A stretch of 19,178 bases of DNA, from the NCBI GenBank assembly GCA_023415335.1, contig JAEZLD010000043.1, positions 1 to 19,178 of the forward strand. Direction: 5' to 3'. Shown one piece after another: positions 7,723 through 15,580 of the stretch (positions are counted from its first letter, which is position 1; each line of letters starts with the position of its first letter). The position numbers and the translations under genes are program-made. The notes below the pieces were generated by a model. It was given only the letters and a program-made list of their open reading frames with translations. It was not told the origin of the DNA and searched no databases. Origin of the DNA: Bacillota bacterium (GTDB lineage Bacteria; Bacillota; Clostridia; Clostridiales; Caloramatoraceae).

Positions 7723-7801
7723 AATAATATCCTCCCTTATAACAAATTCACTTTTATCATTTTATCATAATATTTTATCGAATTGTAGACGATATACCGA
7801 T

Positions 7802-8026
7802 TTACTGTCTACACTCGTTAATAAACATCTTGTTTTCCTTCTTTAACAGTTGGACTGTATAGTAAGAACCATCCAATCTGGCTTCTATATCAGAATCATG
7901 TTTCTTCTTATCTTCAAGGTCGGTTGCCATATCTACCTTTGTATTTTTCTTTTGCAATGGTGGGAAACTCGTTCATATAATCTCTAAAGTACAGCCCGTC
8001 GTTATCTCTGATAATTTTTTACTCAT
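7802..8026 (-). pseudogene. Frameshifted small gene of unknown function
   Basis: A GGAGTGG ribosome site precedes ATG at 8026, and a TAA lies at 7804-7802, 75 codons away and in the same frame as the ATG. The continuous protein-like reading uses that frame, then another, then returns. It starts MSKK, passes through DNDGLYFRDYMNEFPTIAKE in the shifted frame, and ends in DLEDKKKHDSDIEARLDGSY and LLKKENKMFINECRQ. Both shifts fall in A-runs: one base lost near 8015-8020 and one base gained near 7948-7954. The family is not recognised. Because the upstream partner gene also carries stops, decay is more likely than sequencing error, but the compensating homopolymer indels deserve a read check. Confidence 0.55.
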
Positions 8027-8027
8027 T

Positions 8028-8308
8028 TTACCACTCCACACATTCGTAATCATCCAGATGATACTGCAAATAAATTTATTTTTTCAGCTTACTTCTCTCT
8101 GCAATTTCTGAGTTGTCAAACAAAACTCTTTGAGGAAAGTAACCTGCTTCTTTCAGTCCTCCATATCAAACGAAATATCCTTTTGAAATACATCATAGAA
8201 TTCAAGAAATTCTTACCACAGACGGCCTGATTCCACTTTATTATTTCCTCTAACCAATTTATTTCGGATGGCGGTTTCTGCGCATTTTGGTATTGCTATG
8301 TATTTCAT
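8028..8308 (-). pseudogene. Decayed small gene, partner of the downstream pseudogene
   Basis: GGAGG, six bases from the ATG at 8308, begins MKYIAIPKCAETAIRNKLVR. The frame is broken by an in-frame TAA after about 31 codons, and protein-like text continues (EFLEFYDVFQKDISFDMED). It then shifts by one base into LKEAGYFPQRVLFDNSEIAE, meets another TAA, and continues to a final TAA one base before the next gene's ATG. Reassembled, it would encode about 93 residues. The intimate spacing says the two genes formed one translationally coupled pair. I do not recognise either product. Confidence 0.6.
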
Positions 8309-8332
8309 TTACATCCTCCAACAAACTTGAGT

Positions 8333-8881
8333 TTATCGCATAAGATTCAAATATTTATTAACAATTCGTGCACAATTTTCTGCCAGTTGCATTTCCCCAT
8401 CCAGTTGTAACACTGGACACGCCATGGATTTTACCCACCTCAGATGTTCAGCCAGGTTAGGCGAGCCGTCTTTATCGTACCGTGCAACATTGTCTAAAAA
8501 TTTTTGATGTTTTTTGTACAAATCACCGCTTTCAAGCACTCGGTTACCGAATTGCTCCACTGCACGTTTATTGACGCGTTCAATCCTCACATCTGTATCA
8601 CAGGACAAATGTACTGCTAGATCAAACAAAGGATCAAAGCCTTCGTGAAAGCTACTCATAGAACCTGCCATTACGAAATATTCATACTGTGAGATATCCG
8701 CCATCAGTCTTCCTGATTTTTCAGCTCGTGAATACATGACTGTAAAAGGCTCCGGAGTGTCTTTTCTCCAGATATAATCATCTATGTCGAAATACGGAAA
8801 GGACAACTGTTCAGCAACCATTCTTCCTAATGTTGTTTTTCCGGAACCAGCAGAACCAAAAATTATAATTCCTCTTGCCAT
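8333..8881 (-). CDS. P-loop NTPase, adenylate-kinase-like / AAA family small kinase
   Basis: A cytosolic 182-residue protein with a Walker A loop GSAGSGKTT (residues 9-17) near the N-terminus. It is followed by YFDIDDYIWR, the acidic and aromatic segment expected where the nucleoside or small-molecule acceptor binds in adenylate/shikimate kinase-like folds. A later VNKRAVEQFGNRVLES segment resembles the LID arginine region. The length and layout fit the broad AAA_17/AAA_18 group of small kinases, whose substrates are mostly unknown. The start is supported by AGGGGG four bases upstream. The two pseudogenes lie just downstream, 24 bases from its stop. Confidence 0.8.
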   Translation of the reverse strand: MARGIIIFGSAGSGKTTLGRMVAEQLSFPYFDIDDYIWRKDTPEPFTVMYSRAEKSGRLMADISQYEYFVMAGSMSSFHEGFDPLFDLAVHLSCDTDVRIERVNKRAVEQFGNRVLESGDLYKKHQKFLDNVARYDKDGSPNLAEHLRWVKSMACPVLQLDGEMQLAENCARIVNKYLNLMR

Positions 8882-8996
8882 ATTTCCCCCTAAAAAATCT
8901 TATGCCATAACAAAGAACAGAATAAACCTGTGTGAGTTCTTGCTTGACCAAGATTGCTATATCTCAAATTGGTTTTAAATTCTTATTCTATCAGAT

Positions 8997-9016
8997 CGAC
9001 AAACCGGGATTTGTCG
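8997..9016. repeat. Short hairpin between the unknown gene and the P-loop gene
   Basis: The arms CGACAAA and TTTGTCG are separated by six bases and form a 7-bp perfect inverted repeat. There is no T-run on the - strand side, so it is not a convincing terminator. It may be an operator or a transcript hairpin upstream of the P-loop gene. Confidence 0.4.
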
Positions 9017-9041
9017 GGCTGTTATATTGTGAAATAAGCTC

Positions 9042-9395
9042 TTAATTGTCATCATTTCTACCGGACACAAAGTAGCGTATCACTTCGTCAACAGTAACCA
9101 GTACTGATTCTTGATTAAGAAAACAGCAAACATCCTTTGCCAGTTCATTCACAGTATTTTCGTCTGCATCTATGAAAACAAGGCCCAAACTGTTTTCAAT
9201 GACATACCTCCCATCTTCTTGAATGCAGCCCCCACTTTGGATAATGCTAGAAAAATTCAAGCCATAGTTTTTGCAACAATTGTTAGCCAACCTTATGATT
9301 CTCTCTGTCTCTATTTCCTGCTCATGGGTTTTCGAATCATTCATTCCAATCATTATGGTATATCTTTTAACCTTTTTATATCCTTTAGTTAACAT
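9042..9395 (-). CDS. Hypothetical small soluble protein
   Basis: A 117-residue protein with no signal peptide and no membrane segment. The sequence alternates predicted strands and helices: KRYTIMIGMNDSK (strand), a long Glu-rich helix EIETERIIRLANNCCKNYG, two further strands around GGCIQEDGRYVIENSLGLVF, a second helix and a last strand VLVTVDEVIRYFV. This suggests a compact alpha/beta, possibly ferredoxin-like, fold. I cannot name the family. AGAGG six bases upstream supports ATG 9395, although the first dozen residues look like a tail before the first strand. It has its own upstream region of about 240 bases and no obvious operon partner except possibly the P-loop gene downstream. Confidence 0.65.
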   Translation of the reverse strand: MLTKGYKKVKRYTIMIGMNDSKTHEQEIETERIIRLANNCCKNYGLNFSSIIQSGGCIQEDGRYVIENSLGLVFIDADENTVNELAKDVCCFLNQESVLVTVDEVIRYFVSGRNDDN

Positions 9396-9641
9396 ATTTA
9401 ACCTCTTTTCGCTATGATATGGCGTTGAATTTTATTTATATTCTAACTTGCATAGCATCTAATGAAACAATGCAAACAATCTATAATATTTACATAACTA
9501 TTATAAACCATAATTCTGTATGAATTTTAAAACACAAGAACATCAACTATTTATTGTGACAGAGTCTATAGAAACATTGTGTACTATTACATGGTAACAC
9601 GATTCTTTAGATTTAACTCCTGCTTCTTTTTACATGAAAAA

Positions 9642-9686
9642 GCCCCTTGCTGTTATTATAATGAAATTATCACAAACAGAAGGGGC
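9642..9686 (-). terminator. Terminator of the MATE transporter gene
   Basis: On the - strand the arm GCCCCTTCTGTT pairs with AACAGCAAGGGGC with one bulge, and the inner AT-rich part also pairs. TTTTT follows immediately. It lies about 50 bases after the transporter stop. Confidence 0.9.
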
Positions 9687-9738
9687 CTTCAAATATGTTT
9701 TGTCAATTTAATTGCTTGAGATAGCTTAACCGTCCCTC

Positions 9739-11103
9739 TTAATACCTCTTAATACCAGCAAGTATTTTCGGGAACCTGACAGCGAAAATCAATGTACAAA
9801 TGATTGCTGCTGTTGCATCAGCAATCGCTTCAGATATATATACACCCATAACACCAAAGAAATTAGGCAGTATTATTGCAAGCGGTATAAGGAGAATGAC
9901 TTTTCTAAGAAGTGCAATAAACAACGAAATTTTAGCCTGTCCAAGTGAAACGAACATATTTTGGCACTCCCGTTGAAGTCCAAAAATCGTCATTCCTGCC
10001 AAAAAGATAGGCATTATTTCAGATACCTTTCCAATAAGAACCAGGTCATCTGTAAACATTCTTGCAATAAGCGATGGAAAAGCTATTAAAAAAAGTATTG
10101 CGATAAAGTTAAAGGTAAACATAATTGCCAGCGTAACCTTGAAGCATTGTTTTACCCTTTCGGCATTTCTATGTCCATAATTGTAGCTTACTATCGGTAC
10201 GAATCCCTGTGCAAAGCCTGCTAGTGGAACACTTACAAACTGCATCGCACTCTGCATTACCGTTAATGTGCTTACATAAATATCTCCGTAGGCTTTAAGA
10301 CTGGCATTAAGGACAAAGCCTACAAGACTTTCTGTACTTGCCATAATAAACGGAGCAATTCCAAGAGCTGCTACAGATCCAATTATTTTTATGTCAGGCA
10401 ACATGAATCGTGGCTTAATTCGAAGTGTTGCTTTCTTAGAAAACAGGAATATAAGCACCCATGCAGCACTGAAAATCTGAGAAATAACCGTTGCAATTGC
10501 TGCCCCCTTTACGCCCATACCAAAAGTAAATATAAATATGGGATCGAGTACAATATTAAGTACTGCTCCTATAACAACTGAAAGCATTGCAATTGCTGCC
10601 CTGCCCTGACAGCTAATATAGGTATTAAGCCCTGTAGCAATCTGTACGCAAAGTGTTCCTATTAGATATACAGAAAGATAGTCCACAGCGTAGCCTACTG
10701 TCACCTCAGATGCACCTGTTGCCATAAGAATAGGGCGCATGAAAACATATGCTATAACCGAGGTCACAACCGCAAAGAAAATAAGCATAGAAAAACCGTT
10801 TCCAAGAATTTTCTCAGCTCTTTCTCTTTCACCGCGTCCAAGCGCTATTGCTGCAAGAGGTGCGCCTCCTCCGCTCACTATCTGTGAAAATGCAGAAATA
10901 AGTATGATTACTGAGCTTGTAACTCCAATCCCCGCAAGAGCATCGGTTCCAATATTCGGTATATGCCCTATGTACATTCTATCAACGATATTATAAAGAA
11001 GATTAACCAGTTGTGCCGCAACGGCAGGCAGTGCCATTTTAAATACAAGCGGGAGTATTCTGTCCGTACCCAGCCTCTCCTCGTATTTTGCATTATTCAT
11101 CAT
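9739..11103 (-). CDS. MATE family efflux transporter
   Basis: A polytopic inner-membrane protein of about 454 residues with some twelve hydrophobic helices, typical of multidrug and toxin extrusion antiporters driven by sodium or proton gradients. Family features are the N-terminal LPAVAAQLVNLLYNIVDRMYIG and the repeated half with FAQGFVPIVSYNYG, a hallmark of NorM/DinF-like proteins from Clostridia. The open frame extends to a TTG at 11133, but a GGGAG site five bases before the ATG at 11103 (ATGATG) decides the start. It is an isolated transcription unit with its own terminator. The substrate cannot be deduced. Confidence 0.92.
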   Translation of the reverse strand: MMNNAKYEERLGTDRILPLVFKMALPAVAAQLVNLLYNIVDRMYIGHIPNIGTDALAGIGVTSSVIILISAFSQIVSGGGAPLAAIALGRGERERAEKILGNGFSMLIFFAVVTSVIAYVFMRPILMATGASEVTVGYAVDYLSVYLIGTLCVQIATGLNTYISCQGRAAIAMLSVVIGAVLNIVLDPIFIFTFGMGVKGAAIATVISQIFSAAWVLIFLFSKKATLRIKPRFMLPDIKIIGSVAALGIAPFIMASTESLVGFVLNASLKAYGDIYVSTLTVMQSAMQFVSVPLAGFAQGFVPIVSYNYGHRNAERVKQCFKVTLAIMFTFNFIAILFLIAFPSLIARMFTDDLVLIGKVSEIMPIFLAGMTIFGLQRECQNMFVSLGQAKISLFIALLRKVILLIPLAIILPNFFGVMGVYISEAIADATAAIICTLIFAVRFPKILAGIKRY

Positions 11104-11214
11104 TTCAGCTCCCTTTTCGTTATAACTAGCCAATTAATTATACTACTTTATAAAAAACAACGCCATAATAGAATTCAAGCAAATGGAGCAGACGAGATAG
11201 GCTGTATATAGAGT

Positions 11215-11253
11215 GAGAGCTAATGATTTGTGTAAATCGAATCATTACCTCTC
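11215..11253. promoter_or_regulatory. Inverted repeat upstream of the MATE gene
   Basis: The arms GAGAG-C-TAATGATT and AATCATTA-C-CTCTC form a 14-position inverted repeat with a single C-C mismatch and an 11-base centre. It lies about 110-150 bases upstream of the MATE start and far from the accA stop. No T-run follows on either strand, so an operator or leader structure is more likely than a terminator. No regulator gene is adjacent. Confidence 0.5.
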
Positions 11254-11327
11254 CCAATGAGTATTTTATCAATATTTTTCTTTATGTATAATTCCTATAA
11301 CAGCAATATAATTTCTGTTACTGTAAG

Positions 11328-11361
11328 ACTACAAGCTAACTTAAAATTTTCGGCTTGTAGT
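11328..11361 (-). terminator. Probable terminator of the fatty-acid operon
   Basis: A perfect 9-bp inverted repeat ACTACAAGC / GCTTGTAGT begins about 24 bases after the accA stop, with an AT-rich 16-base centre. The tail on the - strand (CTTACAG) has few Ts, so efficiency is uncertain. Its position is right for the end of the operon. Confidence 0.6.
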
Positions 11362-11384
11362 TTATTATGTTAACTATTAAATAT

Positions 11385-12176
11385 TCAGCATTCTCCTATC
11401 TTACGGAATTTTTTATAGCGTGATAAAAGGAGCTCATTCACTGACATACTTTTCTTTGCTGCAATCTCAGTTGTAACAAATTCCTTTAAGTCTGAGCATA
11501 CCTCCTGGGGAGATCTATCCTTTTCATATATTATTTTTTCTATTATGCTATAGCTTTCAAGGTCATAAGAGGTTAATTTTAGTGCAGCAGCCGCCTCTGA
11601 GGCCTTTGAAGAATCCTTCCATAATATGCTTGCACAGCCCTCGGGGGATATTACCGAGTACACTGAATTTTCTAGCATGACAGCTGTGTCGCACACCCCA
11701 AGAGCTAAAGCTCCTCCACTGCCTCCCTCTCCTACAATAACAGAGATTATAGGAACCTTAATCCCCATCATCTCAAGGAGGTTTTCTGCAATAGCCTCTC
11801 CCTGACCTCTTTTTTCCGCATCAATTCCACAGTATGCACCTGGGCTTCCAATAAAGCAGACAATAGGCCTGTTAAACTTTTCTGCTGCCTTCATTAGTCT
11901 CAGTGCCTTGCGGTAACCCTCAGGAGTGGGGCAACCAAAGTTTCTCTTTAGCCTTTCTTCGATTGTAGTGCCTCGTTCCATTGCAATGGCGGTTACAGGA
12001 CTTCCATTAAGATAACCGATTCCACCTATGATTGCGCCGTCGTCTCCAAATCGTCTGTCACCATGAAGTTCAATAAAGTTGTCAAGCATACGCTCTATAT
12101 AATATCCACCCATCTGGCGTTCTGAGTTGCGTGCAGTCAGAACCTTTTCATAAGCATTGACATTATTTTTTCTCAT
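11385..12176 (-). CDS. accA: Acetyl-CoA carboxylase carboxyltransferase subunit alpha
   Basis: With AccD it forms the carboxyltransferase that moves CO2 from carboxybiotin to acetyl-CoA, giving malonyl-CoA. At 263 residues it is the short, Gram-positive-type form, compared with about 319 residues in Escherichia coli. Visible motifs are FIELHGDRRFGDD near the N-terminus, FIGSPGAYCGIDAEKRGQGE, and the glycine-rich VGEGGSGGALALGV, which forms the oxyanion/CoA pocket. It is the last gene of the operon, 46 bases after accD. AAAGGA about 12 bases upstream serves ATG 12176. Confidence 0.95.
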   Translation of the reverse strand: MRKNNVNAYEKVLTARNSERQMGGYYIERMLDNFIELHGDRRFGDDGAIIGGIGYLNGSPVTAIAMERGTTIEERLKRNFGCPTPEGYRKALRLMKAAEKFNRPIVCFIGSPGAYCGIDAEKRGQGEAIAENLLEMMGIKVPIISVIVGEGGSGGALALGVCDTAVMLENSVYSVISPEGCASILWKDSSKASEAAAALKLTSYDLESYSIIEKIIYEKDRSPQEVCSDLKEFVTTEIAAKKSMSVNELLLSRYKKFRKIGEC

Positions 12177-12222
12177 ATCACAGGTTAATCCTTTCTAAAT
12201 AAATTTAAGCTTGTTTCCTTAA

Positions 12223-13044
12223 TTATGCTTGCTTGCAGCTTATACCCTGATGCATTTCAAGTATCTTCGATATAGTATACTTCAATCTCGGCCGTTCCTC
12301 TATAATATCCACAAAGCCATGTTCAAGGAGAAACTCCGCACGCTGAAAGCCTTCGGGCAGCTTTTCGCCTGTAGTCTGTTCGATTACCCTTGGTCCTGCA
12401 AAGCCGATGAGAGCCTTGGGTTCTGCAATTATAATATCCCCTTGCATTGCAAAGCTTGCTGTAACTCCACCTGTTGTAGGATCGGTAAGAACTGCTATGT
12501 ATAAGCCGCCGCTGTCACTATGACGTTTTACTGCCCCGCTGACCTTTGCCATCTGCATAAGGGAGAATATTCCCTCCTGCATTCTTGCACCTCCTGAGGT
12601 GATAAAGCCAATAACAGGTAGTCTTTCATTTGTGGCGGTCTCAAAAAGTCTTGTTATTTTTTCCCCAACAACAGAGCCCATGCTTCCCATCATGAAGGTG
12701 GAATCCATAACAAAAATTGCACATCTGTTCCTGTTTATGGTGGCACGTCCGCAGATTACAGCCTCCATAAGGCTGCTGTTTTTCATAGCCTGAGAAAGCT
12801 TCTCATCATACCCAGGAAATTCAATATGATTGACGCTGCGCAATTCTTTATAAAGCTCATCAAAGCTGTCTTTATCAACGATTGTTATAAGCCGTTCCCT
12901 TGCACCCATTCTCATATACGTACTGCATTTAGGACATATCAAATAATTCTCAGACACATCCCAGCAATTAACTTCAGTTCCGCATTTACTACATTGTCGC
13001 AGGTCGGCTTTGCTTGGCTTTATAAAATTTAAAATGCTCTTCAT
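12223..13044 (-). CDS. accD: Acetyl-CoA carboxylase carboxyltransferase subunit beta
   Basis: Partner of AccA in the carboxyltransferase. The 273-residue protein begins with a four-cysteine zinc ribbon: Cys18 and Cys21 in QCSKCG, Cys37 and Cys40 in LICPKC. The crotonase-like domain follows, with MMGSMGSVVGEK, TSGGARMQEG, and PTTGGVTASFAMQGD. It lies 17 bases after fabZ. In related operons accC precedes accD; here it does not. Confidence 0.96.
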   Translation of the reverse strand: MKSILNFIKPSKADLRQCSKCGTEVNCWDVSENYLICPKCSTYMRMGARERLITIVDKDSFDELYKELRSVNHIEFPGYDEKLSQAMKNSSLMEAVICGRATINRNRCAIFVMDSTFMMGSMGSVVGEKITRLFETATNERLPVIGFITSGGARMQEGIFSLMQMAKVSGAVKRHSDSGGLYIAVLTDPTTGGVTASFAMQGDIIIAEPKALIGFAGPRVIEQTTGEKLPEGFQRAEFLLEHGFVDIIEERPRLKYTISKILEMHQGISCKQA

Positions 13045-13061
13045 TCTGACAACTTACCCCT

Positions 13062-13487
13062 TTATGTATTATTTTTATCTGTAATGGCAAATGAGAATTC
13101 TGCACTAACGCATACCCTTCCGCTTACCGAACCTACTCCCTTAGCAAAATAGAAGGGTTTTTTCTCTCCAACAATCTGGCATTTGGTTTCAAAAACGTCA
13201 TCTGGCCGGACAGGGTATCTGAACTTCACCTTGTCAAGTCCTGTGAAAAAAGGCAGATTTCCGCTCTGCAATTCGCTGCTCAGGCATACGCAGACCGACT
13301 GTGCAAGTATCTCGCATAGGATTACTCCGGGTACCACGGGATTGTCAGGAAAGTGTCCTTTTAAAAACCATTCCTCACCTGTGATATGCTTTTTCCCGTA
13401 TGCAATCCCGTCTTTTAACTGGACCTCGTCAAGAAGAAGCATATTTTCCCTGTGTGGAAGTATTTCTTTTATTTTCTCTGTGTTCAT
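13062..13487 (-). CDS. fabZ: 3-hydroxyacyl-ACP dehydratase
   Basis: Hot-dog-fold dehydratase that turns 3-hydroxyacyl-ACP into trans-2-enoyl-ACP in each elongation cycle. The 141-residue length is normal. LPHRENMLLLDEV at residues 10-22 and the active-site segment GHFPDNPVVPGV with His45, followed by Glu59 in LCEILAQ, are diagnostic. GGGGG six bases before ATG 13487 is the ribosome site. Only 12 bases separate it from the fabF stop, so the accB gene often found here is absent. No fabA, fabM or fabN is in the window, so the route to unsaturated fatty acids is not shown. Confidence 0.95.
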   Translation of the reverse strand: MNTEKIKEILPHRENMLLLDEVQLKDGIAYGKKHITGEEWFLKGHFPDNPVVPGVILCEILAQSVCVCLSSELQSGNLPFFTGLDKVKFRYPVRPDDVFETKCQIVGEKKPFYFAKGVGSVSGRVCVSAEFSFAITDKNNT

Positions 13488-13499
13488 AGCAGTCCCCCA

Positions 13500-14726
13500 T
13501 TATATTCTGGAAAAGCCAACGCAGGAATTATGACCGCCAAAGCCAAAGGAGGCTGACAATACCAGATCAAGGTGGACAGCCTTTGAAGTATTGGGGGTGT
13601 AATCAAGGTCGCATTCCTCGTCCTTTTCCTTGTAACCTATTGTAGGTGGAACAATGTTTTTACGCAGTGCAAGTATAGCTGCAATTGCTTCAACCGCTCC
13701 TGCCGCACCCAGAAGATGTCCTGTCATTGATTTTGTAGAGCTTATGTTAAGCCTGTAAGCGTCCTCTCCGAAAACCCTCTTTAGCGCTGCGGTCTCAATC
13801 TTGTCATTCAGAGGTGTGCTTGTTCCATGGGCATTATAATATATATTTTCTGCAGCAGTATTCCCGCACTCGCATAAACAGTCACAAATTGCCTTTGAAG
13901 ACATTTCAGCTGATGAGTCTGGAGCAGTAACATGGAATGCGTCACAGGTACTTCCGTAGCCTTTAACCTCCGCATAAATATTTGCACCTCTGCTTACTGC
14001 ATGGTCATAATCCTCCAGAATTAATGCACCTGCTCCTTCACCTATAACAAAGCCGCTTCTCCTCTTGTCAAATGGAACTGATGCATTATCCTTATCATTG
14101 CTTTCTGTCAGAGCCATGCAGTTCATAAATCCCGCAACAGCAAGGGGTGAAATCGCTGCGTCCACTCCTCCTGCAATTATTGCATCAGCATAACCGTTCT
14201 TTATGGTTCTGTATGCCTCACCAATAGCAGTTGTTCCTGTAGCACAGGCTGTAGAAACTGAAATGCACGAACCCTTTGCGCCAAATTTGATTGCAATATT
14301 GCCTGCCGCCATGTTTCCAATCATCTTAGGAATAAACATAGGCGAAACTCTTCCAGGACCCCGGTTTAAAAGATTGCTGTGCTCTGAAACAAAGGTGGTG
14401 AAGCCTCCTACGCCTGAGCCATAAAACACGCCAAGGCGTTCAGGGTCAATGTTTCCCTGGATTCCACTGTCTTCCATTGCCTGTGATGCAGAGCATATGG
14501 CAAGCTGAACAAACCTGTCTGTCTTTCTTACCTCTGATTTATCCATATACATACTCGGATCAAAATCCTTTACCTCTGCTGCAAGCTTAACCCTAAAATC
14601 AGTGGTGTCAAAAGCGGTTATGTAATCTATTCCGCTTTTTCCACTCATGAGGCTGTTTTCAAAGCTGGTGACATCACAGCCTATGGGAGTAACTGCTCCC
14701 ATGCCTGTTATTACTACTCGTCTCAT
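13500..14726 (-). CDS. fabF: 3-oxoacyl-ACP synthase II
   Basis: Condensing enzyme that extends acyl-ACP with malonyl-ACP. From the chosen ATG at 14726 (MRRVVITGMG) the protein has 408 residues. The Cys-His-His triad is Cys161 in STACATG, His300 in NAHGTSTPLND, and His337 in KSMTGHLLGAAG. The frame is open further to a TTG at 14756, but family proteins start at the RRVVITG strand. AAAGGA lies 12 bases before the chosen ATG, a little far; an ATG at 14738 is the alternative. A spacer of 116 bases separates it from fabG and holds an inverted repeat. Confidence 0.96.
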   Translation of the reverse strand: MRRVVITGMGAVTPIGCDVTSFENSLMSGKSGIDYITAFDTTDFRVKLAAEVKDFDPSMYMDKSEVRKTDRFVQLAICSASQAMEDSGIQGNIDPERLGVFYGSGVGGFTTFVSEHSNLLNRGPGRVSPMFIPKMIGNMAAGNIAIKFGAKGSCISVSTACATGTTAIGEAYRTIKNGYADAIIAGGVDAAISPLAVAGFMNCMALTESNDKDNASVPFDKRRSGFVIGEGAGALILEDYDHAVSRGANIYAEVKGYGSTCDAFHVTAPDSSAEMSSKAICDCLCECGNTAAENIYYNAHGTSTPLNDKIETAALKRVFGEDAYRLNISSTKSMTGHLLGAAGAVEAIAAILALRKNIVPPTIGYKEKDEECDLDYTPNTSKAVHLDLVLSASFGFGGHNSCVGFSRI

Positions 14727-14756
14727 ACTTACAATCATTCCTTTCAATACATTCAA

Positions 14757-14805
14757 GGTGAAAACGACAATACCTATTCACTCCAAAATCCCACACCTTT
14801 TCACC
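14757..14805. repeat. Inverted repeat in the fabG-fabF spacer
   Basis: A perfect 8-bp inverted repeat GGTGAAAA / TTTTCACC with a 33-base centre lies in the only sizeable gap inside the operon. It begins about 30 bases upstream of fabF. It has no T-tail. It could shape the transcript or mark an internal control point; chance is also possible given the wide centre. Confidence 0.35.
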
Positions 14806-14842
14806 ATGTTTCCCAGTATTCACTGTTTGGACCTGCTCAGGC

Positions 14843-15580
14843 CTAAATTGCAAGTCCTCCGTCAATGCGGATAACCTCTCCCGTTATATAATCAGAGGCT
14901 CCATCAACTAGAAACGCCGCAAGATTTGCAACATCCTCAGGTCTGCCAAGTCTTTTCAAAGGTATGGAGGAGATAAATTCATCATCTGTTTTCAAAGCCC
15001 TGGTCATATCCGTTGTAATAAAGCCAGGGGCTATTGCATTACAACACACGTTTTTTGCGCCCAATTCTCTTGCGGTAACCTTGGTGAGGGCAATAATTCC
15101 TGCCTTTGATGATGAATAGTTTGCCTGCCCTGCAAGTCCCTTGAGGGCAGATACAGAGGATATATTTACAATCTTTCCATAATTGTTTTTGATAAAGCTT
15201 CTGCTGCATGCTTTTATCATATTGAAGCATCCCTTAAGATTGGTGTTTACTACCGCATCAAAATCCTCATCGCTCATAGTAAGAAGAAGCGAATCTCTTG
15301 TAATCCCTGCGTTGTTTATAAGAATATCTATTTTACCGTATTTGGTTACTATCTCCTTTACCGTCTTGCGGCATTGTTCTGAATCTGATACGTCACATTT
15401 GTATACCTCTGGCAGAATGCTGTACTTTTCAAATATATCAGCCTTGACCTGCAAAGCCTTTTCTTCACTGCCATTGTAGACTAAGGCAGTATCTGCGCCA
15501 AGGGATGCAAGTTTTTTAGCAATTGCTGCGCCTATTCCTCTAGATGCTCCCGTTATAACCGATACTTTCCCATTAAGCAT
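14843..15580 (-). CDS. fabG: 3-oxoacyl-ACP reductase
   Basis: NADPH-dependent short-chain dehydrogenase that reduces 3-ketoacyl-ACP. The 245-residue length is normal. The Rossmann motif TGASRGIG is at 10-17, NNAG is at 89-92, and the catalytic Ser142-Tyr155-Lys159 set is in NISSV and YSSSKAG. The C-terminal YITGEVIRIDGGLAI segment is typical of FabG. The start overlaps the fabD stop by 8 bases, so the two are translationally coupled. Confidence 0.96.
   Translation of the reverse strand: MLNGKVSVITGASRGIGAAIAKKLASLGADTALVYNGSEEKALQVKADIFEKYSILPEVYKCDVSDSEQCRKTVKEIVTKYGKIDILINNAGITRDSLLLTMSDEDFDAVVNTNLKGCFNMIKACSRSFIKNNYGKIVNISSVSALKGLAGQANYSSSKAGIIALTKVTARELGAKNVCCNAIAPGFITTDMTRALKTDDEFISSIPLKRLGRPEDVANLAAFLVDGASDYITGEVIRIDGGLAI

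Noticed and set aside
7723..7800. Guanine riboswitch upstream of guaA
   Set aside because: I looked for the conserved junction and loop sequences of purine riboswitches on the - strand and found only AT-rich sequence with fragments of similarity, not the full set.
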